In this document: positions 8,123 through 18,400 of the stretch, one piece after another
How positions within the stretch are numbered: the first letter of the stretch is position 1
Layout: every line of letters begins with the position of its first letter
From: Geomobilibacter sp964432205
Lineage (GTDB): Bacteria; Desulfobacterota; Desulfuromonadia; Geobacterales; DSM-12255
Length of the DNA: 64,000 bases
NCBI GenBank assembly: GCA_964432205.1
Contig: CAYSMK010000015.1
Location: 59,720-123,719, forward strand
Direction of reading: 5' to 3'
The notes under the pieces: model-generated
What the model was told of the DNA's origin: nothing
Databases searched by the model: none
Seen by the model: only the letters and a program-made list of their open reading frames with translations
Program-made: the position numbers and the translations under genes

Positions 8123-9379
8123 ATGGACCTACAAAAAATCATCTGGAAACCGCTGTACCATATCTGGCAGTTCTTCCGCCGCTACTGGCTGCGGCTCTTT
8201 ATCGCCTTCGTCCTTGTCCCCGGGATACTCGTTGCCGCCCTGGTCAGGTTTTCCGTCGAGGGGGTCTTCGACGGCATCTACCTGCTCAAGGGAACCGGCC
8301 GCGCAGTGCTGGAAGTGAAGGATGAAATATTCCTCGGCGAATACGAACGGCTGATTGCCAAGATCGAGTACGAGCCTTTCCTGAACATGCTCCGTCCGGA
8401 ATCCACGGAAGCATACAACGAAGCCCTTCTGAAATACCGCTGGAGCGAACGGCAGGGGCGTGGCTTTATCCAGAGCTACAGACCCGACGGCAGCCAGTTC
8501 ATCATCTGTTTCGGCCGTTTCGTCGATTCACAGGGCAAGTCACCCCAGGGACTCTTTCTGGGTGGCGGGCTTCCCTACTCCCGCTATGCGCACGATACCG
8601 TCCAGATGAACGAAACCGGCATGGCCTACTTCGACAGCCGGGAATGGTTCCATCTCTGGTGCAACGCCAATGAAGGGATTGCCGGCGCCGGCACTCCGGA
8701 CAAACTGGTCTATCCCTCTGACTGGGAGTTTCTCGGGAGCCGTGTCCCATTCGTCACCAACCATGAAATGATCATCCAGAGCCGGCACCGGGCGGTTCTG
8801 GACGGGGTACCGTTCAGGATAGACCGTTACGCCATCTACCGGGCCGGGGAGCCCTACCTGGTGCTGGCCATCAGGATCACCAACGCGGGACAACAACCAG
8901 CAGGGTATTTCTATGTCTACGGCGATGAACCCTGGGTAGGTGATTACGGGACGTCCATCGGCAACATCGGGTGGACCAAGGATCGCCTTCTGTTCCACGA
9001 ATCCACGATCGATCCGCTGAACAACTCCTTTGTCGGCATGTATGACTACGGCAACCGGGCCATCAACGAAAAGAAGGAACACTTCTCGCGCATGGCCAAC
9101 TTCATCGAGTGGATCGGCATGATAAGACCCCAACTTGTTTATGTTTCGAACAAGGAAGGGAAAATATCCGACGAATCCCAAACCATCCCCCTGGACAGCA
9201 GGGACAACCGGGTGCTGTTTCTCCAGTGGGGCCCGCGGCTGTTGGCTCCCGGCCAGTCGGATCTGCTGATCATGGCCATCGGCATGGCCGGACACGACCC
9301 GAAATCGGACATTCCGGTCAAACCTGAGATCAACATAGACTGGGACGACCTGAATTTCGTGCTGACCAACGAAGAGTAG
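8123..9379 (+). CDS. Membrane-anchored protein of unknown function
   Basis: A 418-residue protein I do not recognise. The N-terminus is a positively charged cytosolic stretch with one membrane helix at about residues 21-41 (LRLFIAFVLVPGILVAALV), which would anchor the rest in the periplasm. The remainder is rich in Tyr, Trp and beta-prone segments, with striking runs such as YVYGDEPWVGDYG and WFHLWCNANEG, and alternating hydrophobic strands that suggest a carbohydrate-active or beta-sandwich fold. There are no cysteine pairs or haem motifs. It ends 93 bases before the terminator that closes the cytochrome operon on the other strand, so it is convergent with that operon. Function unknown. Confidence 0.7.
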   Translation: MDLQKIIWKPLYHIWQFFRRYWLRLFIAFVLVPGILVAALVRFSVEGVFDGIYLLKGTGRAVLEVKDEIFLGEYERLIAKIEYEPFLNMLRPESTEAYNEALLKYRWSERQGRGFIQSYRPDGSQFIICFGRFVDSQGKSPQGLFLGGGLPYSRYAHDTVQMNETGMAYFDSREWFHLWCNANEGIAGAGTPDKLVYPSDWEFLGSRVPFVTNHEMIIQSRHRAVLDGVPFRIDRYAIYRAGEPYLVLAIRITNAGQQPAGYFYVYGDEPWVGDYGTSIGNIGWTKDRLLFHESTIDPLNNSFVGMYDYGNRAINEKKEHFSRMANFIEWIGMIRPQLVYVSNKEGKISDESQTIPLDSRDNRVLFLQWGPRLLAPGQSDLLIMAIGMAGHDPKSDIPVKPEINIDWDDLNFVLTNEE

Positions 9380-9471
9380 ACCGACGAACCTGAAAAAAGC
9401 ATTCCTGATTAGCACTGATCTTCCGCTGACACACGTTCCTCCCCCATCCCCCCTCATCTTTCCCCTGTAGA

Positions 9472-9498
9472 CAAAAAAGTGGGCAGCCGAAGCTGCCC
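9472..9498 (-). terminator. Rho-independent terminator of cytochrome operon A
   Basis: Read on the minus strand, GGGCAGC-TTCG-GCTGCCC forms a 7-bp GC-rich stem with a stable TTCG tetraloop, followed by ACTTTTTTG. It sits about 105 bases beyond the stop codon of cytochrome 3A and closes the operon. Confidence 0.85.
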
Positions 9499-9603
9499 AA
9501 AGGTGAGGGTGAGGTCACACCCGTCGTAAATTCTGTTGTTCCCTCTGTTCCTATGCCGAAGCGCTCTATTCGATCTCACATCTGCCGGAACAGTCTTTTT
9601 CTC

Positions 9604-12600
9604 CTATTGCCAAATCGGCGACGTCCTGTAGTGGCAGTCCACATTGGAACACGATTTCGGATTGACCGATGATGACGTTGCACTGTTGCCGTTGTACAGC
9701 AGTGCCGCTGCCCCGAACTGACGTGCCGCACTTCCCCCGAAGTTTATGCTTCGCGGGTTCCCCGAGGCACCCGGGGTATGCTCTGCCAGGACATTGGAGT
9801 GACAGACGCCGCAAACCGCCGCGGCAGAGCCATTGCCGTAGGTATCCGCAGCCGGGTTGAGCGTGATCCCCCAGCGGGCCTTTATGTACTGTATATGCTT
9901 GGCATGGGCACCAAATCCCTCATTGACCGGCGAAATCGGGTTCGCCCCCCAGGTCGCGCCACCGTTCCTCGTGTCGTAGTCATGGCAGGCATTGCAGTCT
10001 GTAGGGCTGTCATATGCCTTGGCATCGTATGTGGTGTTGCCACTGTGCTTGTGGCAGTTCGTACAGAGCTGGGTCGAGTTGTGGCTGTCCGAGGAGGTGG
10101 CAGTGTAGTGGACCATCTTGTTCGGGTCTGACGCCTTGTAGTCGTGACAGACGTTGCACAGTGCATTGTACGGCGCCGTGGTCTTGCTGAAGTTGGCGGC
10201 ACTGCTCTTGGCCACGAAGTTGCCCACGGTCGTCGTTGTCAGGAAGGTCGGCATACCGGTCACGGTATCGGAGCCCTTGGCAGGCTTTTTGTGGACCATG
10301 GCAATCGGGCGGCCGTCCGTGCTGCTGGCCCGGTCACCATGGGCATCGTGGCAGTCCCAGCAGAACTGGCCGCCGGTCAGTGATGTGGAGTGCTTGCTGC
10401 CGTAGTGGTACTTGTCCACCTTGCGGGTGGCGGTCTTCAGGATGTAGCCGGCGGCAGGCTGGACCCCGGTAGCACCCGAGGTGGCGTGACAGACCAGGCA
10501 GACGCTGTTCTTGCCCCAGGCCTGGACGCCGGTATTGAAGTTGCGCAGCCGCAGCGGGTTATCAGTGGTGCCGTGCAGCACGCTGTCGTACTCGTGGCAG
10601 TAGAGGCAGGGGTCACCACCGGGGTTTGACGTGCCATTTGCCGCGGCCGCCGAGAAGCCGGCAAAAGCGGCACCGGTCACGTCATAGCTGCCCGACACCT
10701 TGCCATGGCCCGAATACCGCCATTCGGTGCGGGCGATGACGGCCATGGTGCCGTTCTTGAATCCGTAGTTGACGGTATCGCTGGTGGCGAAGTGACAGTC
10801 GCCGCACTTGTTGGTGCCGCCCCAGACAAAGACCTTGCTGGTATTGCCACCGTGACAATTGACGCTCGAACAGGTGGTCTTCACGGTTGGCGGGTTGGTG
10901 GTTGCCGTGGCGGTGAAGGTGTTGGCCTTGCCGATGAAGGTCTTGGTGCCGTTGGCCACCACGTTGTAGTTCTTGTTCACATGGTTGCGGTAGTTTGAGA
11001 TGACCGTACTGTTGTTCCGGTAGACCGCGGTATTGTTATGGCACCAGTCGCAGGTGAAGCCCCAGAAGACCGCATGCTTGGGATGGCTGTTGGCCTTCCC
11101 CTTGTAGCCGTTGGCGTAATCGGGACCGGTCGGGTAACTCTTGTGACAGCTGCCGCAGGTAACCGCCTGGGTTAGGTCCCACTTGATCCAGGGGGTGGAG
11201 TAATCGGTGAAAGAGTAGGCCCGGCTGTGGCAGTAGCCGTTCTTGCACTGGTTGTTGCCGGCATCCCAGCGAAACGCGGCCGAACCGACAGTGCTGCTGG
11301 CGGAGATGTTGCGGAAGCCGTTCGGGTGCTTGGCCCGCTGGCTGGTCGCCAGCGCCGTGTTGCTGGAGGCGGTCGAGGCGTGGCAACCGGCACAGGTGAC
11401 AAAGGTGTTGTTGGTCGTCGTGTTGTTCGAGCCGATCACCCCGCCGTTGCCATAGGTGTTGGCATGTTTGTTGTGCGGCGCGGACCAGGTCGTGGTCGCC
11501 GGGTTGTTGCTGGCCTGATCGTGGCAGTTGCCGCAGCTGGTGGTACTGACCGCCCACTGCATGACGTTCTTCGGCGGACCGCCGCGGCCGTCGGAGTGGC
11601 AGTAGGTGTCGCAACTGGTGCCGGTGGAATAGCCATACCCCCGGCCGTCGTAGTTCACGCCGGTACCGCGGGTCACCGTCTCGGGACGGCCGGCGCCGGA
11701 CGGCGGGGTGAATGGCAGGCGCAGGACGATTTCTGCGACCGAACCATTGGACACACCCTCCGGCGGTCCGTTCAGGTGGGTCGTGGTCGGGTTGGCCGGG
11801 TGGCAGGTGCCGCACATGAAGACGTTGTTGGTGGACGACAGGTTGACGTTCGTCCACCCCTCCTCAGTGGTGTTGGCCGGACGGGTCGAACGGTTGTAGT
11901 GCTTGCGGTGCGCATCGGAAAGCTTGGCCGAGGTCGTGGTGGTATTGTTGGCCTCGTGGCAGTTGCCGCAGGTATTCAGGGTCGTCGTATCCCAGTCGCG
12001 GCTGGAGGTGGTGGCGTTGTTGGTGTGGCAGTAGGTATTGGCGCAGACCCTGGTGGAGGTGCTGTAGCTCCCGGAGAAGTTGGCCATCTTGATGAAGCTT
12101 ACATCGATCGACCGGTTGATATGCTTGACGTCGGTGCCGTTGAAGACCGACTGGCCGTCCGCGCCGACCGTGTTGGAGTGGCACCAGTTGCAGCCGATAG
12201 GCTTGTGGGGGAGCGGGCCGGCATTGATATGGTTGGTGTGCCGCATGCTGGAGACCGGCGTGGTATTGGTCGCCAGACCGCCATGGCAGTAATCGCACTG
12301 GATCGTCCCCTGCTGACCGTCAGCAATGGCGTTCCAGGTGGTCGGCGGAGACTTGTAGGTTCCCTGGCCGTTCGAATGACAGTAGATCTGGGTGCAGCCG
12401 TTGGTGGCATAGGCCAGTCCGCCGGTCGACTTCGGACCCCAGGAGACGTCGGCGGTCCGGTTGGCATGAAGGGTGGTGGAGATGAGTGTCCGATCGGTAC
12501 CGTCCACCGTCGTGTTATGGCACTCGTTGCAACGGAAGTTGAAGCCGCCGAACCTGCCACTCGTGTTGTTCACGTGGGCCTTGTGCCCCCTGCTGACAAT

Positions 12601-15390
12601 CGCATCACTGCTGGCCGCATTGTTGCCGTGGCAGCCGACACACCCCGTGGGAAGGGTCCCCCCCCAGGTCACCGGCTTGCTGAAGTGGCAATAGACATTG
12701 GTACACTGCTGGGTGGTGCCGTTCCAGGTGAACGCGCCAGCGAAACTGTTGCCGGTCACATTGCGGAAGCCGTTGGGGTGCCGGTCCCGACGGGAAGCGA
12801 TCAGGGTGGTGTTGGTGGCCGCCGTCGCCGCATGGCAGGCGTTGCAGGTGGCGTTAGCGCTGGTCGTCCCGGCCAGGTGCTTGTTGTGGGAACCGGACCA
12901 GGTGGTCGTGGCCGGGTTATCACCGTACTGGTTGTGACAGTTGCCGCAACTGGTCGTCGTAACCGCCCAGGACATGGTGTTTTTCGGTGGGCCGCCACGG
13001 CCGTCGGAGTGGCAGTAAGTGTCGCAACTGGTGCCGGTGGAGTAGCCGTAGCCGCGGCCGTCATAGTTCACGCCGCTCCCCCGGGCCACCGTCTCCGTCC
13101 GACCGGCGCCGGCCGGCGGGGTGAACGGCAGCCGCAGGACGATCTCCGCGACCGAACCGTTGGTCACACCGGCCGGAGGGCCGTTGATGTGGGTGGAAGT
13201 CGGGTTGGCCGGGTGGCAGGTGCCGCACATGAAGACGTTGTTGGTGGACGACAGGTTGACGTTCGTCCACCCCTCCTCAGTGGTGTTGGCCGGACGGGTC
13301 GAACGGTTGTAGTGCTTGCGGTGCGCATCGGAAAGCTTGGCCGAGGTCGTGGTGGTATTGTTGGCCTCGTGGCAGTTGCCGCAGGTATTCAGGGTCGTCG
13401 TATCCCAGTCGCGGCTGGAGGTGGTGGCGTTGTTGGTGTGGCAGTAGGTATTGGCGCAGACCCTGGTGGAGGTGCTGTAGCTCCCGGAGAAGTTGGCCAT
13501 CTTGATGAAGCTTACATCGATCGACCGGTTGATATGCTTGACGTCGGTGCCGTTGAAGACCGACTGGCCGTCCGCGCCGACCGTGTTGGAGTGGCACCAG
13601 TTGCACTGGATGGGACGGTGCGGGAGCGGACCGGCGCCGATGTGGTTGGAGTGCCGCATACTGGACACCGGCGTGGTGTTGGCCGCCAGACCGCCGTGGC
13701 AGTAGTCGCACTCAATCGTACCCTGCTGGCCGTCAGTAATGGCCCCCCAGGTTGTCGGCGGCGACTTGTAGATCCCCTGGCCGTTCGAATGGCAGTAGAT
13801 CTGGCTGCAGCCGTTGGTGGCATAGACCAGGCCGCCGGTCGACTTGGGTCCCCAGGAGACCTCCCTGGCGGCGTTCACGTGCAGGGACGGATTGATGATC
13901 GCCTGGTCACTGCTGTCCACGACCGAATTATGGCACTCATTGCAGCGGAAATTGAAGCCGCCGAAACGGGGGCTCGTATTGTTCACGTGGGCCTTGTGCC
14001 CCTTGCTGGCGATGGGGTTGGTGCTTGCTGCGTTGTTGCCGTGGCAGCCGACGCACCCAGCCGGGAGTGAGTCCCCCCAGGTCGGTGTCGCGACGTAGGC
14101 CGCTCCCCCGTTCCCGTCGCTGTGGCAGTAGAGGTTGCTGCACTGGCCGAAGGAGGCGCTGGGAGCCAGGTCGCCCGTTGCGCCCGCCGTTGTCGCGGTG
14201 GGCGCAACGGCGGCCTGATAGGCTGCGGAGGCGCCGACCCTGGCATCTGAGGTCTTGAATGCCCAGCGGACGCTCCCCTGGACGTGGGTGACGTCAATGG
14301 CCGGATGGCAGAGATCGCAGGAGAAGCTGTTGCCTGTCGAGCCGGCATGCCTGACGTGACCGCCGGTCGTCGGAGGGGTTGCCGCCGTGGTACCGTGGCA
14401 GGAGCCGCACTGGTCCTGCCCCGTCCCATCCCAGCGGGGCGCAGTGTTGCTGCCGCCGGTAAGCGGCGCCTTCACCTGGGTCTGCCCCACCTTGACGCCG
14501 CCGCCATGGCAGTAGACGTTGGCACAGCGATTGGCGCTCGGGTAGTCGGTCACGGCCGCGGCAATGGTACTGTTCGGGGTGCCGGAGGCGATACGGTACC
14601 CCCGGTCCAGTGACGAATAGGGGGTATAGGTACCGCTGGTCACCTTGCCGCCGAAGCCGAAGAAGCCGATATCGATGGTGTTGGAGAGGTTCGGCATCTT
14701 GATCGTGCCGTTGCTGATGTAGTGGCAGGTGTCGCAGACCATGGCCCTGGTTTCGGTATGGGTGACGTGGGCACCCACCTGCCCGGGCTCAAGGGCGTTG
14801 GATGGACGCGGCGTACCGATCATACCGGTATCGCCGCCGAGAACGGCCTCGGTCGGCGGATTGCCGTGACAGCCGCCGCAGGCAGCCTTGAAACCGGTAT
14901 TGTGCTTGTGACACGAGGTGCAGACCGCCTTCGGGCTCGGATGGCTGAGGCCGCCGGTGTTGTTGGCCGTATCGAAGTTATGGAACTGGTTCTGGCTGTG
15001 GCAGACCTCGCAGATACGGTTGGAGCCGGCATGGCCGCCGGAGTCGTCCCCCATGCTGGTGACGTTCCGGAAGTCGACGGTGACCGTGGGCTGGCCACCC
15101 GGCCAGTTTTCCCCGCTTCTGGTCCGGATGGTCCGACGAACGTTCTTGATGTTGGGGTTCGTGTTCGGCTCATGGCAGGTGGAACAGGTGAACTCGCCGT
15201 ACTTGCCGCCGGCTATCCCCCACCCCCCCTGGGCCTGCCACTTGGGGGACGCGGTGTCGCGGCTGTTGTGCAGGAGGTCGACGGCTCCGGCCGGCCCCGG
15301 CGAGAGGAGGCCGAGCGTGCCTGCCACGGCCAGCGCCACCACCACTTTGATCATCCCCTTCAGGTGCGTGTTCATCGAGGTCCGCATCAT
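9604..15390 (-). CDS. Giant multihaem c-type cytochrome 3A (45 haem motifs)
   Basis: A 1928-residue secreted cytochrome of the Geobacter CxxxxCH...CxxCH type. The ATG at 15390 follows AAGGGTGA and gives a 36-residue Sec signal (MIKVVVALAVAGTLGLLSPGPAGA end). An in-frame outer ATG at 15432, 11 bases after the previous stop, is an alternative. I count 45 haem motifs: 33 CX2CH, 10 CX4CH and 2 CX3CH (CDTYCH, motifs 18 and 30). The first nine match cytochrome 2A. Motifs 10-31 form two similar blocks that share a perfect 407-bp DNA repeat. The region from about motif 32 to 43 is unlike paralogue 3B and includes WDCHDAHGD, a c-type pattern seen in doubled-CXXCH proteins. The last 150 residues match 3B again. 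Probable role: extracellular electron transfer or storage. Confidence 0.9.
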   Translation of the reverse strand: MMRTSMNTHLKGMIKVVVALAVAGTLGLLSPGPAGAVDLLHNSRDTASPKWQAQGGWGIAGGKYGEFTCSTCHEPNTNPNIKNVRRTIRTRSGENWPGGQPTVTVDFRNVTSMGDDSGGHAGSNRICEVCHSQNQFHNFDTANNTGGLSHPSPKAVCTSCHKHNTGFKAACGGCHGNPPTEAVLGGDTGMIGTPRPSNALEPGQVGAHVTHTETRAMVCDTCHYISNGTIKMPNLSNTIDIGFFGFGGKVTSGTYTPYSSLDRGYRIASGTPNSTIAAAVTDYPSANRCANVYCHGGGVKVGQTQVKAPLTGGSNTAPRWDGTGQDQCGSCHGTTAATPPTTGGHVRHAGSTGNSFSCDLCHPAIDVTHVQGSVRWAFKTSDARVGASAAYQAAVAPTATTAGATGDLAPSASFGQCSNLYCHSDGNGGAAYVATPTWGDSLPAGCVGCHGNNAASTNPIASKGHKAHVNNTSPRFGGFNFRCNECHNSVVDSSDQAIINPSLHVNAAREVSWGPKSTGGLVYATNGCSQIYCHSNGQGIYKSPPTTWGAITDGQQGTIECDYCHGGLAANTTPVSSMRHSNHIGAGPLPHRPIQCNWCHSNTVGADGQSVFNGTDVKHINRSIDVSFIKMANFSGSYSTSTRVCANTYCHTNNATTSSRDWDTTTLNTCGNCHEANNTTTTSAKLSDAHRKHYNRSTRPANTTEEGWTNVNLSSTNNVFMCGTCHPANPTSTHINGPPAGVTNGSVAEIVLRLPFTPPAGAGRTETVARGSGVNYDGRGYGYSTGTSCDTYCHSDGRGGPPKNTMSWAVTTTSCGNCHNQYGDNPATTTWSGSHNKHLAGTTSANATCNACHAATAATNTTLIASRRDRHPNGFRNVTGNSFAGAFTWNGTTQQCTNVYCHFSKPVTWGGTLPTGCVGCHGNNAASSDAIVSRGHKAHVNNTSGRFGGFNFRCNECHNTTVDGTDRTLISTTLHANRTADVSWGPKSTGGLAYATNGCTQIYCHSNGQGTYKSPPTTWNAIADGQQGTIQCDYCHGGLATNTTPVSSMRHTNHINAGPLPHKPIGCNWCHSNTVGADGQSVFNGTDVKHINRSIDVSFIKMANFSGSYSTSTRVCANTYCHTNNATTSSRDWDTTTLNTCGNCHEANNTTTTSAKLSDAHRKHYNRSTRPANTTEEGWTNVNLSSTNNVFMCGTCHPANPTTTHLNGPPEGVSNGSVAEIVLRLPFTPPSGAGRPETVTRGTGVNYDGRGYGYSTGTSCDTYCHSDGRGGPPKNVMQWAVSTTSCGNCHDQASNNPATTTWSAPHNKHANTYGNGGVIGSNNTTTNNTFVTCAGCHASTASSNTALATSQRAKHPNGFRNISASSTVGSAAFRWDAGNNQCKNGYCHSRAYSFTDYSTPWIKWDLTQAVTCGSCHKSYPTGPDYANGYKGKANSHPKHAVFWGFTCDWCHNNTAVYRNNSTVISNYRNHVNKNYNVVANGTKTFIGKANTFTATATTNPPTVKTTCSSVNCHGGNTSKVFVWGGTNKCGDCHFATSDTVNYGFKNGTMAVIARTEWRYSGHGKVSGSYDVTGAAFAGFSAAAANGTSNPGGDPCLYCHEYDSVLHGTTDNPLRLRNFNTGVQAWGKNSVCLVCHATSGATGVQPAAGYILKTATRKVDKYHYGSKHSTSLTGGQFCWDCHDAHGDRASSTDGRPIAMVHKKPAKGSDTVTGMPTFLTTTTVGNFVAKSSAANFSKTTAPYNALCNVCHDYKASDPNKMVHYTATSSDSHNSTQLCTNCHKHSGNTTYDAKAYDSPTDCNACHDYDTRNGGATWGANPISPVNEGFGAHAKHIQYIKARWGITLNPAADTYGNGSAAAVCGVCHSNVLAEHTPGASGNPRSINFGGSAARQFGAAALLYNGNSATSSSVNPKSCSNVDCHYRTSPIWQ
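11786..12192. repeat. 407-bp perfect direct repeat, copy 1 (inside cytochrome 3A)
   Basis: Identical base for base to 13199-13605, checked line by line. The spacing is 1413 bases, which is exactly 471 codons, so the copies are in the same frame. The repeat spans haem motifs 26-29 of the protein (15390 towards 9604). The flanking sequence remains similar but diverged. Confidence 0.95.
13199..13605. repeat. 407-bp perfect direct repeat, copy 2 (inside cytochrome 3A)
   Basis: Partner of the copy at 11786-12192; it spans haem motifs 14-17 of cytochrome 3A. Recombination between the copies would delete or duplicate exactly 471 residues and 12 haem motifs without breaking the frame. Confidence 0.95.
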
Positions 15391-15443
15391 CGTATCTTCA
15401 CCCTTTATGCTCTGTCGTTCCGTACGGATCATGGCTCGCCCTC

Positions 15444-18400
15444 TCACTGGTTGGCGTGGCAGCTGAAGCACTGCAGTTGCGCACCCCAGGTGATATTGGG
15501 CTGGTTAACGTGGCACGCCGTCAGGCAGGTCCTGGTCTGGGAATCCCAGGTCGAAGCGCCGAGGTTGAAGCTGTCAAAGGCATCTTCCGCCTTGTAGTTG
15601 CCGCTTCTGGACCAGCCAAGGGCATTGGCCACGTTGGCTAGCTGGGCCTTGGTCTTGAAGGTGATCGGTGCAAAGGCGACATCCTTGGCGCCGTTCACGT
15701 GCAGGGCGGCATTATCTATCGTGCCGGTCTGAAGCGGCGTCCGGCTGGCAGTCGTGTGACAGGAGGCGCAGCGGAAGGTGCTCGCCGTGCCGGTCATGGC
15801 GTAGGTATCGACCCGCGTGCTGCTGACAATGCCGCTGTGGCAGGTATAACAGGCGATGGTGGTCGCCAGGGCGGGGTTGCCGTGGGCCTTGTTGCCGCTG
15901 GAGGAGTAGCCGAGATAGCCGGTCTGGTTGTTCCCCGCATAGGTGCTCAGGGCATGGATGCCGATCATGTGGCCGGTCTCCCGGAAGGGTGGGGTCCCGC
16001 CATCGTCACCCATGCTGGAGGACGCCACGTAGTGGGACTGGCCCGCATACTGTGGCGGGTTGTCATGACAACCGCCGCAGCGGTTGCCGCCGGGGAAGAC
16101 CCCGTCATACCAGTTGGGGGTCTCCCGGTAGTCGCCGGCCGCAAGCGTGGTGCTCCTGCCGCTTGAGTGGCAGTAGACCGTCAGACAAGTAAAGCTGCTG
16201 GCGCCCCCCCTGGAGTATCCGGTGTCGTCGGTCGTCACCAGGCTGTTCAGCCTGACCAGGCTTCCGGCGCCGGCCTTGTCCTTGTTCAGGGTGATGTCGA
16301 CCGAGCCGTTTCTGTGCTTTGCCGTATCGGTCGGGTGGCAGGTGGCGCAGCCGAAACGGTAGACCGTGCCGCTGGAGCGGTTGGCGGTGAAGTTGTAGAA
16401 GGATACCTGGCCTGCCGAGTACAGGTCCCCGATATGGAGGGAGTGGGTTCCTCCCAGGTTCGGGTGGCAGGCGTTACATCCCGCTGAGGCGGCATCGCCC
16501 CACCGCGGGCTCCCCCCGCCATGGCAGCTGATGTTGTTGCAGGTTCTGGTAACCGGGTCATAACCGGCCGTTGCCCCGGCCTTGGCCGTGTTGAAACTGA
16601 CAGTGACCGAACGGTCGATGTGGAGCCCGGTCCCCTGGATGGCCGTGCCGGCAGCGGTCACGGTGTTGAAGTGACAGATCTCGCAGGAAGCGGCCCCGGT
16701 CTGGACAAGTTTGGTCGTATGCCCCTTGTGGCTGTTGGACCTCAGGACACCGGCACCGGCATTGGCGTAGTTCGGCTCGCCGGCCACGCCGGCGAAGTCC
16801 GGTGCCGGGTCGCTGCCGTGGCAGCCGATGCAGTTGGCAATGGCCGGGCCGGTCGTCCAGCTCATGACTGCGCCCGGAGTCCCCTTGCCGTCCGAATGGC
16901 AGTAGGCCGTATTGCAGGAGGCGGCGTTCCTGCCTGCCCGGGAACCGGAATAGTTGACGAACTGGTTGCCGTGGTTGGCCTGGCTGGTAACCGACCGATC
17001 CCCGTTGACGGTCTGGGCGTGACATTCGGCGCAGCCGTAGTTCTCGCCGTTCAGTCCAGCCTGGCTGACGTGCTGGCCGTGCATGCCGGTGACGATGGCG
17101 TTTGCGCTTGAGCCGTTGCCGCCGTGGCAGCCGGTGCAGTCGGCAGGCATGGTGGACCCCCAGAAAGCGGCGGGAGCCCCTGCCCCGTGGCACGAGATGG
17201 TAGCGCACGATTTATCCGGCCCGGTATAGGTGAAGCTCTTCGTCCCCCCCGGGGCCACCTGGATGGTCCGGTCGATATGCTTCCGGCTCGTGTTCAGCGT
17301 CCCGCTGCCGTCAAGCATGGTCTCGCCATGGCAGAATACGCAGGTGGAGGCACCCGACGTTCCCACATGCTTCCGGTGGCTGTTGGCGCGGGCGGTCTGC
17401 TGGCCGGTCGAAGCGTAGTTCGGCTCGCCGTAGAGACTGGTGAACTCCGCGGGGATTGTAGCGCCGTGACAGCCGGCGCAGTTGACGATCGCCGGACCGG
17501 TCGCCCAACTGACCGCCGTCCCCTGCCCCCCCTTGCCGTCGGAGTGGCAGTACGCGTTGTTGCAGGCGATGGCACTCTTTCCGGCGCGGGCACCGGAGTA
17601 GTTGGTGAACTGGTTCACGTGGCCTGCCGCATGCGCCACGGTCCGGTCGTCGCTGACGGTCTGGGCGTGGCACTCGATGCAGCCGTAATTTTCGCCGTTG
17701 ATGGCCAGCTGATTGATATGCTGGGTGTGTTTGCCGCTCTTGATATCCTTGGGTGCGGCTGCGGCGTTACCGTCGTGGCAGCCGGTGCAGTCCGCCGGCA
17801 TGGTGGCGCCCCAGACCGCGTCAGGGGAGCCGCTGCCGTGGCAGCTGATCGTTGAGCAGCTCTTGCCGCCGGGATAGGAGAAGCCCATCCCCCCCCCTGC
17901 CGCCACCTGGATCGCCCGGTCCAGGTGGTTGCTGCCGGTCAGTGCGCCGGCGGGGGTGACCGTGCCGTCATGGCAGTAGATGCAGCTGGCCGCGCCGCCG
18001 GCAACATGCTGCTTGTGGCTGTTGGAGCGGGGCTGGTTCGCGCCGGTGGAGGCATAGTTCGGCTCGCCGGCAACGCTGGCGAAGTCGGCAGGGGTGGCGA
18101 CGCCGTGACAGCCGATGCAGTTATTGATGGCAGGACCGGTGGTCCAGCTTACGGCCGTCCCGGTTCCGCCCTTGCCGTCGCCGTGGCAGTAGGCGGCGTT
18201 GCAGGCGGCCTTGTCCTTGCCCGCCTTGGCACCGGAGAAGTTGACGAACTGATTGTTGTGGTTGGCACGGTTGGCAAAAGTCCGATCGCTGCTCACGGTT
18301 TGCGCATGGCACTCGGCGCAGCCGAACAGTTCGCCGTTCACTGCTGCCTGGTTGATGTGCTGGCCGTGCATGTCAGTGGCGATCGGGGCGAGGCTTCCGG

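Noticed and set aside
11227..14070. Very long plus-strand frame (947 codons) opposite cytochrome 3A, and similar frames at 33035-35842 and 37983-40787
   Set aside because: They are antisense shadows of the repetitive GC-rich cytochrome genes: Val/Gly/Ala-rich, no ribosome sites, no family similarity, while the minus strand carries regular haem motifs.
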